Source: Pseudomonas benzenivorans (GTDB lineage Bacteria; Pseudomonadota; Gammaproteobacteria; Pseudomonadales; Pseudomonadaceae). Taken from it: a stretch of 64,000 nucleotides of DNA. Numbering within the stretch: position 1 is the first letter of the stretch; every line of letters begins with the position of its first letter. The position numbers and the translations under genes were made by a program. The stretch lies in contig NZ_FNCT01000001.1 in assembly GCF_900100495.1 (NCBI RefSeq), positions 248,001-312,000 on the forward strand, in the 5' to 3' direction. A model generated the notes under the pieces. It had not been told where the DNA came from and did no database searches. It saw only the letters and a program-made list of their open reading frames with translations. This document shows, piece after piece, positions 35,461 to 45,269 of this stretch.

Positions 35461-35700
35461 TGGTGGCAGAAGCAGCAGGTGCTGACTACGCTGAGGAAAC
35501 GATTTTCGGGGGGGAGCCCGATAGCCCGTGATTTCTGGAGTGCCTGCGAGGTTTTTTGTTCGGACGTCCCGCCAGAAGGGACATGTACATTCCAAGCGCG
35601 GCTGCTAAGCGCATCCGTTGGCAGCCCACGGCAAGAGCGTTGACTGATCGGCACAAGTGACCTGCTACCTCTGAAAACTTCCGCCTAGTGGGAGCTTTAT

Positions 35701-38325
35701 ATGGTGATGTCGGTTTTGCCCCGCGATCAATATCGGGCGCTGGGGCTCTCCACTCTGGCCTTCACGCTGTGCTTCGCGGTCTGGACGATCTTTTCCATCC
35801 TCGGCCTGCAGCTCAAGGACGACTTCGGCCTGAGCGACACCCAGCTCGGCCTGCTGATGGCCACGCCGGTGCTGACCGGCTCGATCTCGCGGATATTCCT
35901 CGGTGTCTGGACCGACCGCTACGGCGGTCGCTGGGTATTCGGCCTGTTGATGCTGGTGTCCGCGCTGTGCGTCTGGCTGCTGACCCTGGCGAGCAGCTAC
36001 CCCATGCTGCTGCTCGCCGCGCTGGGCATCGGCCTGGCCGGTGGCGCCTTTATCGTCGGCGCCGCCTACACCTCGGCCTGGTTCGAGCAGGAACGCCAGG
36101 GCACGGTGCTGGGCATCTTCGGCGCCGGCAACGTCGGCGCCGCCATCACCAACTTCGCCGCCCCCTTTCTGTTGCTGGCCCTCGGCTGGCAAGGTGCGGC
36201 GCGGGTCTATGCCGCCGTGCTGGCGATCATGGGCGTGGTCTTCCTGCTGCTGGCCCAGACCGACCCGCAGAGCCGCGCGCGCAAAGTCCCGCCGCCCCTG
36301 ATGGAGCAACTGGCGCCGCTGGGCGAGCTGCGGGTCTGGCGTTTCTCGCTGTATTACTTCTTCGTCTTCGGCGCCTTCGTCGCCCTGGCGCTGTGGCTGC
36401 CGCACTACCTGATCGAGGTCTACGGCCTGGGCATCGCCGCCGCCGGCATGGTCGCGGCGGCGTACACCATTCCCGCCTCGCTGTTCCGCATCCTCGGCGG
36501 CTGGCTGTCCGACCGCTATGGCGCGCGGCGGGTGATGTACTGGACGCTGGGCGCCTCGGTGATCTGCACCTTCCTGCTCAGCTATCCGCCGACCCGCTAC
36601 ACGGTGAGCGGCGTGCGCGACGAGATCAGCTTCTCCCTGGAACTCGGGCTGGTCGGCTTCGTGCTGCTGACCATGGTGCTGGGCTTCTTCATGTCGTTGG
36701 GCAAGGCGGCGGTGTTCAAGCACATTCCGGCCTACTACCCCGAGCATGTCGGCGCGGTGGGCGGCGTGGTCGGCATGGTCGGCGGCCTGGGCGGCTTCTT
36801 CCTGCCGCTGACCTTCGGCATGCTCAACGACGTGGTCGGCGTCTGGCAGAGCGCTTTCATGCTGCTGTTCCTGGTCTCCGCCGGCGCCCTGGCCTGGATG
36901 CACCACGCGATCCGCATGGCCGAGCGGGTGGAATGGGCCGCCCGGCAGGAAACCACCGACCTGCCGGAACTCGCCACCCCGAGCGGGTTCGTGCTGCGCG
37001 ACTGGCGTCCGGAAGAGGCCAGCTTCTGGGAAACCGAGGGCAAGCGCATCGCCACGCGCAACCTGTGGATCTCGATCCCCAACCTGCTGCTCGGCTTCGC
37101 CATCTGGATGGTCTGGTCGGTGGTGGTGGCCAAGCTGCCGCTGGTGGGCTTCGACTACACGCCCAACCAGTTGTTCTGGCTGGCCGCGTTGCCCGGCCTG
37201 TCCGGGGCGACCTTGCGGATCTTCTACAGCTTCATGGTGCCGATCTTCGGTGGACGGCGCTGGACCGCGCTGTCCACCGGCTCGCTGCTGCTGCCCGCGC
37301 TGTGGATCGGCTTCGCCGTGCAGGACCCGCAAACGCCTTACCTGGTGATGCTGATCCTCGCCCTGCTGTGCGGCCTGGGCGGCGGCAACTTCTCGTCGAG
37401 CATGGCGAACATTTCGTTCTTCTTCCCGAAGAGCGCCAAGGGCAGCGCCATGGGCCTCAACGCCGGGCTGGGCAATCTGGGCGTCAGCGTCATGCAGTTC
37501 CTGGTGCCGCTGGTGATTACCGTCGGCGCCCTGGGCGGCGAGCCCCGGCAAACCGCCACGGGACAGCAGCTGTGGCTGCAGAATGCCGGTTTCGTCTGGG
37601 TGCCCTTGATCATCATCGCCACCCTGGCTGCCTGGTTCGGCATGAACGACATCGCCAGCGCCAAGTCGTCGATCAAGGACCAGCTGATCATCTTCAAGCG
37701 CAAGCACACCTGGCTGATGAGCGTGCTTTACACCGGCACCTTCGGCAGTTTCATCGGCTTCTCGGCGGCCTTCCCGCTGCTGGCCGGCAACCTGTTCCCG
37801 GATGTCGACGTGCTCAGGTTCGCCTTCCTCGGCCCGCTGGTGGGGGCCCTGAGCCGGGCCTTCTCCGGCAGCCTGGCCGACCGCTTCGGCGGCGCCAGGG
37901 TCAGCCTCTGGGTCTTCCTGGCGATGGCGTTGTGCGTATTCGGCGTGCTGCTGTTCCTCGACAGCCGCAGCTTCTGGGGCTTCTTCGCCATGTTCCTGCT
38001 GCTGTTCTTCTTCTCCGGGGTCGGCAATGCCAGTACCACGCAGATGATCCCGGCGATCTTCCGTCAGCAGACCCCACTGCTGAACCCGGGCCTGTCGCCC
38101 GCCGAACAGCAGCTGCAGAGCGACAAGGAGTCCGCCGCCGCGGTCGGCTTCATCTCGGCGGTGGCCGCCTACGGCGCCTTCTTCATTCCCAAGGCCTATG
38201 GCAGCTCCATCGCCCTGAGCGGCAGCGCCGCGCCGGCGCTGTACGGCTTCACCCTGTTCTACGGGATCTGCATCGCCCTGACCTGGTTCTACTACACCCG
38301 CCGCAACGCGGAGGTGCCTTGCTGA
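35701..38325 (+). CDS. narK: Fused nitrate transporter NarK (NarK1-NarK2 type)
   Basis: An 874-residue membrane protein made of two complete MFS nitrate/nitrite porters in tandem. The first half (about residues 1-430) has the nitrate signature GAGNVGAAITNF and resembles NarK1-type nitrate/proton symporters. After a linker around 435-470 comes a second MFS domain with GLGNLGVSVMQF, resembling NarK2-type nitrate/nitrite antiporters. Fused forms are known in Paracoccus and some other denitrifiers, whereas PAO1 has two separate genes. It feeds nitrate to and removes nitrite from NarGHI. GGGAG precedes the start. First gene of the nar operon. Confidence 0.92.
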   Translation: MVMSVLPRDQYRALGLSTLAFTLCFAVWTIFSILGLQLKDDFGLSDTQLGLLMATPVLTGSISRIFLGVWTDRYGGRWVFGLLMLVSALCVWLLTLASSYPMLLLAALGIGLAGGAFIVGAAYTSAWFEQERQGTVLGIFGAGNVGAAITNFAAPFLLLALGWQGAARVYAAVLAIMGVVFLLLAQTDPQSRARKVPPPLMEQLAPLGELRVWRFSLYYFFVFGAFVALALWLPHYLIEVYGLGIAAAGMVAAAYTIPASLFRILGGWLSDRYGARRVMYWTLGASVICTFLLSYPPTRYTVSGVRDEISFSLELGLVGFVLLTMVLGFFMSLGKAAVFKHIPAYYPEHVGAVGGVVGMVGGLGGFFLPLTFGMLNDVVGVWQSAFMLLFLVSAGALAWMHHAIRMAERVEWAARQETTDLPELATPSGFVLRDWRPEEASFWETEGKRIATRNLWISIPNLLLGFAIWMVWSVVVAKLPLVGFDYTPNQLFWLAALPGLSGATLRIFYSFMVPIFGGRRWTALSTGSLLLPALWIGFAVQDPQTPYLVMLILALLCGLGGGNFSSSMANISFFFPKSAKGSAMGLNAGLGNLGVSVMQFLVPLVITVGALGGEPRQTATGQQLWLQNAGFVWVPLIIIATLAAWFGMNDIASAKSSIKDQLIIFKRKHTWLMSVLYTGTFGSFIGFSAAFPLLAGNLFPDVDVLRFAFLGPLVGALSRAFSGSLADRFGGARVSLWVFLAMALCVFGVLLFLDSRSFWGFFAMFLLLFFFSGVGNASTTQMIPAIFRQQTPLLNPGLSPAEQQLQSDKESAAAVGFISAVAAYGAFFIPKAYGSSIALSGSAAPALYGFTLFYGICIALTWFYYTRRNAEVPC

Positions 38326-38378
38326 CGTGACCGCCAGCGCCGGGGCGGCCTGATGCCCCGTTCACGAGGAGAAAAACA

Positions 38379-41300
38379 ATGAGTCACTTCATCGACCGCC
38401 TCAGATACCTGGTCAAGCGCCCGCCGGATTTCGCCGACGGCCATGGCGAGACGCGCGACGAGAGCCGCGACTGGGAAGACGGCTACCGCCAGCGCTGGCA
38501 GTACGACAAGATCGCCCGCTCCACCCACGGGGTGAACTGCACCGGCTCGTGCAGCTGGAAGATCTACGTCAAGAATGGCCTGGTGACCTGGGAAACCCAG
38601 CAGACCGATTATCCGCGTACCCGGCCCGACCTGCCCAACCACGAACCGCGCGGCTGTCCGCGCGGCGCCAGCTACTCCTGGTACCTGTACAGCGCCAACC
38701 GCCTCAAGTACCCGCTGATTCGCAAGCCGCTGATGCAGATCTGGCGCGCCGCGCTGCAACAGCACAAGGATCCGGTGGATGCCTGGGCCAGCATCGTCGA
38801 GGACCCGGCCAAGACCAGGCAGTACAAGCACGACCGCGGCCTGGGCGGCTTCGTGCGCGCCGACTGGGACGAGATGCAGACGCTGATCGCCGCGGCCAAC
38901 GTCTACACCGCCAAGCAGTACGGCCCGGACCGCATCGCCGGTTTCTCGCCGATTCCGGCCATGTCGATGGTTTCCTACGCCTCCGGTACCCGCTACCTGT
39001 CGCTGATCGGCGGCGTGTGCCTGTCCTTCTACGACTGGTACTGCGATCTGCCGCCCTCCAGCCCGCAGACCTGGGGCGAGCAGACCGACGTGCCGGAATC
39101 GGCCGACTGGTACAACTCCAACTACATCATCGCCTGGGGTTCCAACGTGCCGCAGACCCGCAGCCCGGACGCGCACTTCTTCACCGAGGTGCGCTACAAG
39201 GGCACCAAGACGGTGGCCATCACCCCGGACTATGCGGAAGTTTCCAAGCTCTGCGACGAGTGGCTCAGCCCCAAGCAGGGCACCGACTCGGCCCTGGCCA
39301 TCGCCATGGGCCATGTGATCTTCAAGGAATTCCACCTGGAGAAACCCAGCGCCTACTTCACCGACTACGTGCGGCGCTACACCGACATGCCGATCCTGGT
39401 GGAACTGGAAACCCGCGCCGACGGCAGCCTGGTGCCCGGCAAGCAGCTGCGCGCCAGCGACTTCACCGCCAACCTGGGCCAGGACAACAATCCAGCCTGG
39501 AAGACCGTGGCCTGGGACGAAGCCGGCGAGCGCCTGGTGGTGCCGCGCGGCTCCATCGGTTTCCGCTGGGGCGAGGAGGGCCACTGGAACCTGGAGCCGG
39601 TGGACGGCGAGGGCAGGGCGGTCTGCCTGGCGCTGTCGCTGCTCGGTCGCCACGACGAGGTGGCGCGGGTCGGCTTTCCCTATTTCGGCGGCATCGAACA
39701 CGTCCATTTCCCGCACCTGAAGGTGCGCGACGTGCTCTATCACCACCTGCCGGCCAAGCGCCTGCAACTGGCCGACGGCCGCCAGGTGCTGGCGGTGACG
39801 GTGTTCGACCTGCTGGCCGCCAACCACGGCATCGATCGCGGCCTGCAGGCCACGGTCGGCGGCAGCGGCGAGGATGACGGCGCCAGCGGCTACGACCAGC
39901 TCAAGCCCTATACCCCGGCCTGGCAGGAAGTCATCACCGGGGTGCCGGCCGCTCAGCTGACCCGCCTGGCCCGGGAGTTCGCCAGCAACGCGGACAAGAC
40001 CCGCGGGCGCTCGATGATCATCGTCGGCGCCGGGGTCAACCACTGGTACCACATGGACATGACCTACCGCGGCCTGATCAACCTGCTGATCATGTGCGGC
40101 TGCGTCGGCCAGAGCGGCGGCGGCTGGTCGCACTATGTCGGCCAGGAAAAACTGCGCCCGCAGACCGGCTGGACGCCGCTGGCTTTCGCCCTCGACTGGC
40201 ACCGCCCACCAAGGCACATGAACGGTACCTCGTTCTTCTACAACCACTCCAGCCAGTGGCGTTTCGAGAAGCTCAAGGTCAGCGAGATCCTCTCGCCGCT
40301 GGCGCCGCCGGAGAAGTACCGCGGCAGCCTGATCGACTTCAACGTGCGCGCCGAACGCATGGGCTGGCTGCCGTCGGCCCCGCAGTTCGACCGCAACCCG
40401 CTGCGCCTGGCCGCCGAGGCCGAGGCCGCCGGCAAGAGCACCGCCGAGCATGTGGTCGAGCAGCTGAAGAGCGGCGCCCTGCGCTTCGCCGCCGAGGATC
40501 CGGACAATCCGCGCAACTTCCCGCGCAACCTGTTCGTCTGGCGCTCCAACCTGCTGGGCAGCTCCGGCAAGGGCCATGAATATATGCTCCGCTACCTGCT
40601 CGGCACCCGCCACGATCTGCTCGGCAACGACCTGGGCAAGACCGGCGAGGCCAAGCCCGAGGAAGTGCTCTGGCGCGACGAGCCTGGCGAAGGCAAGCTC
40701 GACCTGCTGGTGACCCTGGACTTCCGCATGTCCACCACCTGCCTGTATTCCGACATCGTGCTGCCCACCGCCACCTGGTACGAGAAGGACGACCTCAACA
40801 CCTCGGACATGCACCCCTTCATCCACCCGCTGACCGCCGCCACCGACCCGGCCTGGGAGGCGCGCAGCGACTGGGACATCTACGACGGCATCGCCAAGGC
40901 CTTCGCCCGGGTCTGTGTCGGCCACCTGGGCGAGGAGACCGACCTGGTCAGCCTGCCGCTGCAACACGACAGCCCCGCCGAGCTGGCCCAGCCCGAGGTG
41001 CGCGACTGGAAGCGCGGCGAGTGCGAGCCGATTCCCGGCAAGACCATGCCGGCGCTGATCGAGGTCAAGCGCAACTACCCGCAAACCTACGAGCGCTTCA
41101 GCTCGGTGGGGCCGCTGCTGGAGACCATCGGCAACGGCGGCAAGGGCATCGCCTGGAACACCGAGGCAGAAGTCGAGCTGCTCGGCAAGCTCAACTACCG
41201 CAAGCTGGACGGCGCGGCCAAGGGCCGGCCGCGCATCGCCTCGGCCATCGATGCGGCCGAGATGATCCTCACCCTGGCGCCGGAAACCAACGGCCAGGTG

Positions 41301-42149
41301 GCGGTCAAGGCCTGGGCGGCGCTGTCGAAGATCACCGGCCGCGACCACAGCCACCTGGCGCTGCCCAAGGAGGACGAGAAGATCCGCTTCCGCGACCTGG
41401 TCGCCCAGCCGCGCAAGATCATCTCCAGCCCGACCTGGTCGGGACTGGAGGACGAGCACGTGTCCTACAACGCCTGCTACACCAACGTCCACGAACTGAT
41501 TCCCTGGCGTACCCTCAGCGGCCGCCAGCAGCTGTACCAGGATCACCCCTGGATGCGCGACTTCGGCGAGAGCCTGATGGTCTACCGCCCGCCGATCGAC
41601 ACCAAGGCGCCGGCCAGCGTGGCCGATCACAAGGCCATCGGCAACGGCAACCCGGAAATCCTCCTCAACTGGATCACCCCGCACCAGAAATGGGGCATCC
41701 ACTCCACCTACAGCGACAACCTGCTGATGCAGACCCTGTCGCGCGGCGGGCCCATCGTCTGGCTGTCGGAAACCGACGCCAAGAGCATCGGCGTCGAGGA
41801 CAACGACTGGATCGAGCTGTACAACGCCAACGGCGCGGTCGCCGCGCGGGCGGTGGTCAGCCAGCGGGTCAAGGTCGGCATGGTGATGATGTACCACGCC
41901 CAGGAGCGCATCCTCAACACCCCCGGCAGCGAGGTCTCCGGCACCCGCGGCGGCATCCACAACTCGGTGACGCGGGTCTGCCCCAAGCCCACCCATATGA
42001 TCGGCGGCTACGCGCAGCTGTCCTACGGCTTCAACTACTACGGCACCGTCGGCTCCAACCGCGACGAGTTCGTCATCGTACGCAAGATGAAGAACATCGA
42101 CTGGCTGGATGGCGAAGGCAACGACTACGCGCAGGAGGCCGTGAAATGA
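38379..42149 (+). CDS. narG: Respiratory nitrate reductase alpha subunit NarG
   Basis: A 1256-residue molybdopterin oxidoreductase. His50, Cys54, Cys58 and Cys93 coordinate the FS0 [4Fe-4S] cluster as in E. coli NarG, and the Mo-ligand aspartate is probably Asp223 in YDWYCDLP. It reduces nitrate to nitrite at the cytoplasmic side of the inner membrane with quinol electrons from NarHI. No twin-arginine export peptide is visible, as expected for the Nar type. The stop overlaps the narH start (ATGA). Confidence 0.97.
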   Translation: MSHFIDRLRYLVKRPPDFADGHGETRDESRDWEDGYRQRWQYDKIARSTHGVNCTGSCSWKIYVKNGLVTWETQQTDYPRTRPDLPNHEPRGCPRGASYSWYLYSANRLKYPLIRKPLMQIWRAALQQHKDPVDAWASIVEDPAKTRQYKHDRGLGGFVRADWDEMQTLIAAANVYTAKQYGPDRIAGFSPIPAMSMVSYASGTRYLSLIGGVCLSFYDWYCDLPPSSPQTWGEQTDVPESADWYNSNYIIAWGSNVPQTRSPDAHFFTEVRYKGTKTVAITPDYAEVSKLCDEWLSPKQGTDSALAIAMGHVIFKEFHLEKPSAYFTDYVRRYTDMPILVELETRADGSLVPGKQLRASDFTANLGQDNNPAWKTVAWDEAGERLVVPRGSIGFRWGEEGHWNLEPVDGEGRAVCLALSLLGRHDEVARVGFPYFGGIEHVHFPHLKVRDVLYHHLPAKRLQLADGRQVLAVTVFDLLAANHGIDRGLQATVGGSGEDDGASGYDQLKPYTPAWQEVITGVPAAQLTRLAREFASNADKTRGRSMIIVGAGVNHWYHMDMTYRGLINLLIMCGCVGQSGGGWSHYVGQEKLRPQTGWTPLAFALDWHRPPRHMNGTSFFYNHSSQWRFEKLKVSEILSPLAPPEKYRGSLIDFNVRAERMGWLPSAPQFDRNPLRLAAEAEAAGKSTAEHVVEQLKSGALRFAAEDPDNPRNFPRNLFVWRSNLLGSSGKGHEYMLRYLLGTRHDLLGNDLGKTGEAKPEEVLWRDEPGEGKLDLLVTLDFRMSTTCLYSDIVLPTATWYEKDDLNTSDMHPFIHPLTAATDPAWEARSDWDIYDGIAKAFARVCVGHLGEETDLVSLPLQHDSPAELAQPEVRDWKRGECEPIPGKTMPALIEVKRNYPQTYERFSSVGPLLETIGNGGKGIAWNTEAEVELLGKLNYRKLDGAAKGRPRIASAIDAAEMILTLAPETNGQVAVKAWAALSKITGRDHSHLALPKEDEKIRFRDLVAQPRKIISSPTWSGLEDEHVSYNACYTNVHELIPWRTLSGRQQLYQDHPWMRDFGESLMVYRPPIDTKAPASVADHKAIGNGNPEILLNWITPHQKWGIHSTYSDNLLMQTLSRGGPIVWLSETDAKSIGVEDNDWIELYNANGAVAARAVVSQRVKVGMVMMYHAQERILNTPGSEVSGTRGGIHNSVTRVCPKPTHMIGGYAQLSYGFNYYGTVGSNRDEFVIVRKMKNIDWLDGEGNDYAQEAVK

Positions 42150-43702
42150 AGATCCGCTCGCAAGTCGGCATGGTGATGAACCTCGACAAATGCATCGGTT
42201 GCCACACCTGTTCGGTGACCTGCAAGAACGTCTGGACCAGCCGCGAAGGCATCGAGTACGCCTGGTACAACAACGTCGAAACCAAACCCGGCATCGGCTA
42301 CCCCAAGGAGTGGGCCAACCAGAAGAAGTGGCGCGGCGGCTGGGTGCGCAACGCCGACGGCTCGATCAACCCGCGCATCGGAGGCAAGTGGCGGGTGCTG
42401 GCGAACATCTTCGCCAACCCCGACCTGCCGGAGATCGACGATTACTACGAACCCTTCAGCTTCGACTATCAGAACCTGCACAGCGCCAAGGGCGGCGAGC
42501 ACCAGCCGGTGGCGCGGCCGCGTTCGCTGATCTCCGGGGAGCGGATGAAGAAGATCGAATGGGGGCCGAACTGGGAGGAAATCCTCGGCACCGAGTTCGC
42601 CAAGCGGCGCAAGGACGTCAACTTCGAGCAGATCGAGGCGGACATCTACGGCCAGTTCGAAAACACCTTCATGATGTACCTGCCGCGCCTGTGCGAGCAC
42701 TGCCTGAACCCGAGCTGCGTGGCGTCCTGCCCGAGCGGGGCGATCTACAAGCGCGAGGAGGACGGCATCGTGCTGATCGACCAGGACAAGTGCCGCGGCT
42801 GGCGCATGTGCATCAGCGGCTGTCCGTACAAGAAGATCTACTTCAACTGGAAGAGCGGCAAGTCGGAGAAGTGCATCTTCTGCTATCCGCGCATCGAGTC
42901 GGGCCAGCCGACGGTCTGTTCCGAGACCTGCGTGGGGCGCATCCGCTACCTCGGCGTGCTGCTCTACGACGCCGACCGCATCGCCGAGGTGGCCGCCTCG
43001 GCGGACGAGCGCGACCTCTACCATCGTCAGTGCGAGATCTTCCTCGACCCGAACGATCCGGCGGTCATCGCCCAGGCGCGCAGGGACGGTGTGCCCGACA
43101 ACGTGATCAGCGCGGCCCAGGCCTCGCCGGTCTACAAGCTGGCCATGGACTGGAAACTGGCGCTGCCGCTGCACCCGGAGTTCCGCACCCTGCCGATGGT
43201 CTGGTACGTGCCGCCGCTGTCACCGATCCAGTCCGCCGCCGAGGCCGGGCACATCGAGTTCGACGGCGTGCTGCCGAAGATCGAATCGCTGCGCATTCCG
43301 GTGCGCTACCTGGCCAACATGCTCACCGCCGGCGAAGAGGAGCCGGTGATCCTCGCCCTCAAGCGCCTGATGGCGATGCGCGTGTACATGCGCGGCAAGC
43401 ACGTGGACGGCACTCTCGACACCCAGGTGCTGGATCAGGTCGGCCTCAGCCAGAACCAGGTCGAGGAGATGTACCGCTACCTGGCCATCGCCAACTACGA
43501 GGACCGCTTCGTGATCCCCACCGGTCACCGTGAAATGGCCCGCGATGCCTACCCCGAGCGCAACGGCTGCGGCTTCAGCTTCGGCAACGGCTGCCAGGGC
43601 GGCAACAACCAGGCCAGCCTGTTCGGCGGCCGCAAGCAGACCACCACCCTGGTCAAACCGGTAGAAACCTTCGACCCGCTGGAGGACATGCGCCATGACT
43701 AG
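42146..43702 (+). CDS. narH: Respiratory nitrate reductase beta subunit NarH
   Basis: A 518-residue iron-sulfur subunit. Four cysteine groups are visible: CIGCHTCSVTC near residue 16, CEHCLNPSCVASC, CRGWRMCISGC and CIFCYPR...CSETC. In one of these a Trp-containing CRGWRMC indicates the [3Fe-4S] cluster as in other NarH. It transfers electrons from NarI haems to NarG. The ATG overlaps the narG stop; the stop overlaps the narJ start by eight bases. Confidence 0.97.
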   Translation: MKIRSQVGMVMNLDKCIGCHTCSVTCKNVWTSREGIEYAWYNNVETKPGIGYPKEWANQKKWRGGWVRNADGSINPRIGGKWRVLANIFANPDLPEIDDYYEPFSFDYQNLHSAKGGEHQPVARPRSLISGERMKKIEWGPNWEEILGTEFAKRRKDVNFEQIEADIYGQFENTFMMYLPRLCEHCLNPSCVASCPSGAIYKREEDGIVLIDQDKCRGWRMCISGCPYKKIYFNWKSGKSEKCIFCYPRIESGQPTVCSETCVGRIRYLGVLLYDADRIAEVAASADERDLYHRQCEIFLDPNDPAVIAQARRDGVPDNVISAAQASPVYKLAMDWKLALPLHPEFRTLPMVWYVPPLSPIQSAAEAGHIEFDGVLPKIESLRIPVRYLANMLTAGEEEPVILALKRLMAMRVYMRGKHVDGTLDTQVLDQVGLSQNQVEEMYRYLAIANYEDRFVIPTGHREMARDAYPERNGCGFSFGNGCQGGNNQASLFGGRKQTTTLVKPVETFDPLEDMRHD

Positions 43703-44465
43703 TCCAGCCACCGAGCCAACCATGGGCTTGCGCAGCCTGCGGGCGCTGGCGCGCCTGCTCGACTATCCGAGCGCCGAGCTGCAGGCGGCCGCCGCCGAAC
43801 TGGCGGCCATCCTGCAGGCCGAAACACGCCTGGATGCCCGGCTGCGGGCGCGTTTCGGCACCTGGTGCCGGAGCCTGGCCGCGACCGAGCTGCTCGATCT
43901 GCAGGCCAGCTATGTCGAGCTGTTCGACCGCGGGCGCGCCACCTCGCTGTTGCTGTTCGAGCATGTGCACGGCGAAACCCGCGCCCGTGGCCAGGCAATG
44001 GTCGATCTGCTCGCCGAGTACCAGGCCGCCGGCTTCCAGCTCGACGCCCGCGAGCTGCCGGACTACCTGCCGCTGTTCCTCGAATACCTGTCGACCCGCA
44101 GCGACGACGAAGTCGGTCGCTGGCTGGGCGAGATCAGCCATATCCTCGCCCTGCTCACCGCGCGCCTGGAGGCGCGCGACGCCGAGCATGCCCTGGTGCC
44201 TCATGCGTTGTTGGCGCTGATCGGCGCCACCGCGCAGATCGACCAGCACCGCCCGAGCGTCGCCGAGGAGCAACCGGATCACACCCCGCAGGCGCTGGAT
44301 GCGATCTGGGAGGAGGAGGTCGTGCGCTTCTCCGCGGAGTCCGACCAGGACTGCGCGCTGCAGTCCGCCGAGGGCCGGCGCCTGGCCGAACGCAAGTATG
44401 AGCCGGTGCCCCAGGTCGTCACCCTCATGCCGTCCACCCCGTCGCCGCTGACCGACAGTCAATGA
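43695..44465 (+). CDS. narJ: Nitrate reductase molybdenum cofactor assembly chaperone NarJ
   Basis: A 256-residue all-helical TorD-type chaperone. The LLDYPSAEL and LPDYLPLFLEYLS motifs are characteristic. It binds apo-NarG for cofactor insertion and membrane attachment and is not part of the final enzyme. The start overlaps narH; narI follows 13 bases later. Confidence 0.94.
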   Translation: MTSPATEPTMGLRSLRALARLLDYPSAELQAAAAELAAILQAETRLDARLRARFGTWCRSLAATELLDLQASYVELFDRGRATSLLLFEHVHGETRARGQAMVDLLAEYQAAGFQLDARELPDYLPLFLEYLSTRSDDEVGRWLGEISHILALLTARLEARDAEHALVPHALLALIGATAQIDQHRPSVAEEQPDHTPQALDAIWEEEVVRFSAESDQDCALQSAEGRRLAERKYEPVPQVVTLMPSTPSPLTDSQ

Positions 44466-44478
44466 ACGGAGACCCGCC

Positions 44479-45162
44479 ATGTTCTTCGAATACCTGCAGC
44501 ACCTGATCTACGGCTACTACCCCTATCTGGCCGGCACCGTGTTCCTGGTCGGCAGCCTGTTGCGCTTCGACCACGGCCAGTACACCTGGAAGGCCCACTC
44601 CAGCCAGATCCTGTCGAAGAAGAACATGCGACTGGCCAGCAACCTGTTCCACGTCGGCATCCTGGTGATCTTCTTCGGCCACCTGTTCGGCATGCTGACG
44701 CCGCACTGGGTCTACGCCCCCTTCATCTCGGCCGGCAACAAGCAACTGCTGGCGATCATCATCGGCGGCATCGCCGGGGCCATGTGCATCGTCGGCGGGG
44801 CCATGCTGCTGTATCGGCGCATGACCAACCCCAGGGTCAAGGCCTCGTCCGCGACGATGGACAACGTGATTCTCGCCCTGATCCTGTTCCAGGCCTGTCT
44901 GGGGATGATCACCATCATCTTTTCCCTCGGCCACCTGGAGGGCGACGTGATGCTCACCCTGGCCTCCTGGGCGCAGGCCATCGTGTTCTTCAGCGGCGGC
45001 GCGGCCAACTATCTCGAGGAGGTCTCGTGGATCTACAAGATCCATATCTTCGTCGGCCTGACCATCATCCTGCTGTTCCCCTTCAGCCGCCTGGTGCATG
45101 TCTGGAGCATCCCGCTGGGCTATCTGGGGCGTAATTACCAGATCGTGCGCAAGCGCGGATAA
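44479..45162 (+). CDS. narI: Respiratory nitrate reductase gamma subunit NarI
   Basis: A 227-residue b-type cytochrome with five membrane helices. His58, His68, His189 and His207 keep the E. coli haem-ligand spacing (56, 66, 187, 205) exactly, shifted by two. It oxidises quinol and anchors NarGH to the inner membrane. It is followed by a spacer containing a palindromic repeat and the ppiC gene. Confidence 0.96.
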   Translation: MFFEYLQHLIYGYYPYLAGTVFLVGSLLRFDHGQYTWKAHSSQILSKKNMRLASNLFHVGILVIFFGHLFGMLTPHWVYAPFISAGNKQLLAIIIGGIAGAMCIVGGAMLLYRRMTNPRVKASSATMDNVILALILFQACLGMITIIFSLGHLEGDVMLTLASWAQAIVFFSGGAANYLEEVSWIYKIHIFVGLTIILLFPFSRLVHVWSIPLGYLGRNYQIVRKRG

Positions 45163-45186
45163 GCGCGACAGACGGAGTGTGGATGA

Positions 45187-45248
45187 CGCTTGCTCCATCC
45201 ACCATGACTCCATGCGGTGGATCGGTAAGGCGCGATCCACCCTACGCA
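45187..45248. repeat. Inverted repeat of the GTGGATC/CCACCCTAC type
   Basis: CTCCATCCACC at 45191 and GCGGTGGATCGG are mirrored, and GCGATCCACCCTACGC ends the block. It lies between narI and ppiC and shares the CCACCCTAC motif with the repeats near 46 kb. Confidence 0.5.
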
Positions 45249-45269
45249 TACCGTTCAGGAGGTTGTGCC

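Noticed and set aside
35220..35654. 144-residue open frame as an intact gene
   Set aside because: Only the C-terminal part matches MetH and the N-terminal part has no ribosome site or recognisable sequence; it is best read as a decayed fragment.
35600..35660. Possible ANR box (TTGACTGATCGGCA) and sigma-54-like TTGGCA..GGCA before narK
   Set aside because: The right half of the FNR-type site does not match ATCAA and the sigma-54 spacing is wrong by one base.
35665..43723. Long minus-strand open frames opposite narK, narG and narH
   Set aside because: They are antisense shadows in high-GC sequence; compositions are repetitive in His, Arg and Gln, and the plus-strand frames are clear nar genes.
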